A stretch of 64,000 nt of DNA from Hemerocallis citrina. Its lineage: Eukaryota > Streptophyta > Magnoliopsida > Asparagales > Asphodelaceae. The notes below the pieces were generated by a model. That model was not told where the DNA came from and ran no database searches. It saw only the letters and a program-made list of their open reading frames with translations. Shown here in pieces: positions 62,629 to 64,000 of this stretch; positions within the stretch are counted from its first letter, which is position 1; the number at the start of each line of letters is the position of its first letter. Location of the stretch: NCBI GenBank assembly GCA_017893485.1, contig CM030366.1, forward strand, positions 199,883,173-199,947,172, in the 5' to 3' direction. The translations under genes and the position numbers were made by a program.

Positions 62629-64000
62629 AGAGTCACCGACGACGTGGACTCATGGTGGACAAATTCTGATGGAGAGGTGAGGGTTATATAGCCCACAGGG
62701 TGACCGCATTTATGGCATAGGAAGTCCAAGAGACGGAAAATGAAACGTCCCCCATTGATGACATTGGAAGACGAAACTTCCTCCATTACTAGGCTCTCAG
62801 GATCCCTCACCGTCGTCATCACCCTCCCGCTCAGACACTTTCTTCGGCCTGACTGTCGAGGACTTGTCGTCGGAAAGTAGAAACACTGGTTTTCTCAAAG
62901 GCTGGAGAAGCCCGGCTTCAGAACCAACCGTGCCTACCTCGGTTCGGCTCCTGAACAAAGCGAGGATCCTCCCTCAGACCCCCAACATGTTCTCAAAAAG
63001 CAAGTCCAGACAGATAGAAAAGAGCTAAGTCATATTCATAAACTCATTCAAAGCACGGTACAATTGGAAAATGTTACAGCACTCTCCCTACTGCCTAAGA
63101 TTCTCTCGCAAGGCCCCTCGGACACACAAGGGCCGTCTCAAGTCCCGCCGAACGGGTCCCTCCTCCAACGACCTCGTCTGGCATTATAGGCTTGGCTGTT
63201 GTCGACGCTCCGGTAGCGGAGCTCTGCGCGTCGGCGGTCCTTGCCATCTCCAAAAAGAGGGTCGGCATGGAACCCAGAACAGAGGGGCCTCCTCCCCCAG
63301 GATGGCCGAACCGAGACCGACCCGTGCCTAGCAGGACCTTCAACCTCTTAATCTCCAGTTCCTTCTCAACCACGACCTCACGGAGAACAGACTCAGAGGT
63401 CAGTCGCCAAGGGGAGGCATCTAACAATGCCCAGTTCGTTTCAGTGCTCCCCCAGTCACGGTCGACAATTGCCTTCTTCAGGCGCGCCGCCTCCAAGCTG
63501 AGCTCCTTAGACTACCTCATGAAATAGCTCACCGCGACTTCCCGATCGCGGGCCTGCTTACGGTAGCGGATTAATACACCATCCTTGGACTCCAGCCTAT
63601 TTCGGAGTCTCCTAACCTTGGCAGAATCGAGGTCGGTAACTGGGGCCTCGTTCATCTGTCAAAAGAAAGGAAAACCACAACTCACTAAAAATCACAAGTC
63701 TAAGAAGGTCGGCCCAAAAATCCAATTGTATTAATTCAAAATTTGATTACAAAAAACGGTGGCCAGTCTGCATTCGGCAATACAAAAAATATAGATACAA
63801 AAAAGAAACATTCTAACTACTGCGGAGGGGGGGTCTTGCACCTCTTCATCAGTTGCCACGCTGCCTGCCTTCGGCTCCACGAGAGGGTCCTTCGGAGCCT
63901 TGTCTTTATCACCGCCAGGTGTCGGTGGATGCACCGGGGGCTGCCACCCGTAGTTGAAGTGGTCAATCTTCGCCTCGGGGTAAAGAGGCAAAAAGTGCTC
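62629..64000 (-). mobile_element. GC-rich retroelement sequence, right part
   Basis: This continues 48815-49210 across the gcagg insertion site. Minus-strand frames 63095-63496 (LREVVVEKELEIKRLKVLLG, helical and charged) and 63731-63991 (Pro/Lys/Asp-rich; PPTPGGDKDKAPKDPLVEP) resemble the low-complexity gag or accessory regions of plant LTR elements, but I recognise no defined domain. Overlapping plus-strand frames look like shadows. Confidence 0.4.

Noticed and set aside
63071..63527. Plus-strand ORFs of 86 and 111 residues
   Set aside because: Overlap a better minus-strand frame in GC-rich retroelement sequence; no domain.

Overview
This window is nuclear DNA of a flowering plant, probably a eudicot. 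The signs are exon-intron genes with GT/AG borders, plant-type snRNA promoter elements, a plant mobile domain gene, a single-exon SKP1-like gene, and a dense mix of Ty3 chromoviruses, Ty1/copia, LINE, SINE, hAT, Harbinger, Mutator-like and Helitron elements. The species cannot be named from the sequence. Host genes are few: the 3' half of an ARF-family GTPase gene (894-7121, +), two tandem copies of a chloroplast-type cupin gene (15715-16149 and 17918-18352, +), a SKP1-like gene (29917-30456, -) and a U4 snRNA gene whose promoter (30750-30801) and transcribed region (38777 to about 38926) are now 8 kb apart.

Region by region. 1-7121 is the ARF gene; its last intron carries a 4.6 kb LTR element (2044-6623, minus, 5-bp target duplication) that encodes Gag and an integrase-tail/chromodomain but no protease, RT or integrase core. 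8055-8847 is a non-autonomous hAT element with an 8-bp target duplication. 9478-13650 is long-LTR-like non-coding sequence followed by a gag remnant. 13990-14554 is a truncated LINE, and 14581-15479 a Harbinger-type MITE whose empty site survives in the second cupin copy. 15480-18555 is the cupin duplication with a LINE at its junction, followed by a TRIM retrotransposon (18513-19507). 23231-27478 is a decayed copia element with 102-bp LTRs; a 139-bp Helitron-like element sits in its 5' LTR.

30824-38762 is an 8-kb Mutator-like element with 400-bp terminal inverted repeats made of hairpin motifs. It has a mudrA-type transposase gene (+) and a convergent three-exon plant mobile domain gene (-), with a third hairpin array between them. 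Identical 10-bp direct repeats show that it landed between the TATA box and the first nucleotide of the U4 snRNA gene. 40216-43921 is a second, 5'-truncated copia element. 44229-46410 holds small LINE and SINE insertions.

48800-64000 is a nested stack. GC-rich retroelement sequence is split by a short non-autonomous LTR element (49211-62623). That element was invaded by an 11-kb chromovirus (50978-61998, 3-kb LTRs) and, in one LTR, by two foldback MITEs placed in TA repeats. Most of the window is therefore a record of transposition. The clearest biological consequences are the separated U4 gene and the ARF gene, which has both a retrotransposon and a missing canonical splice acceptor in its last intron.
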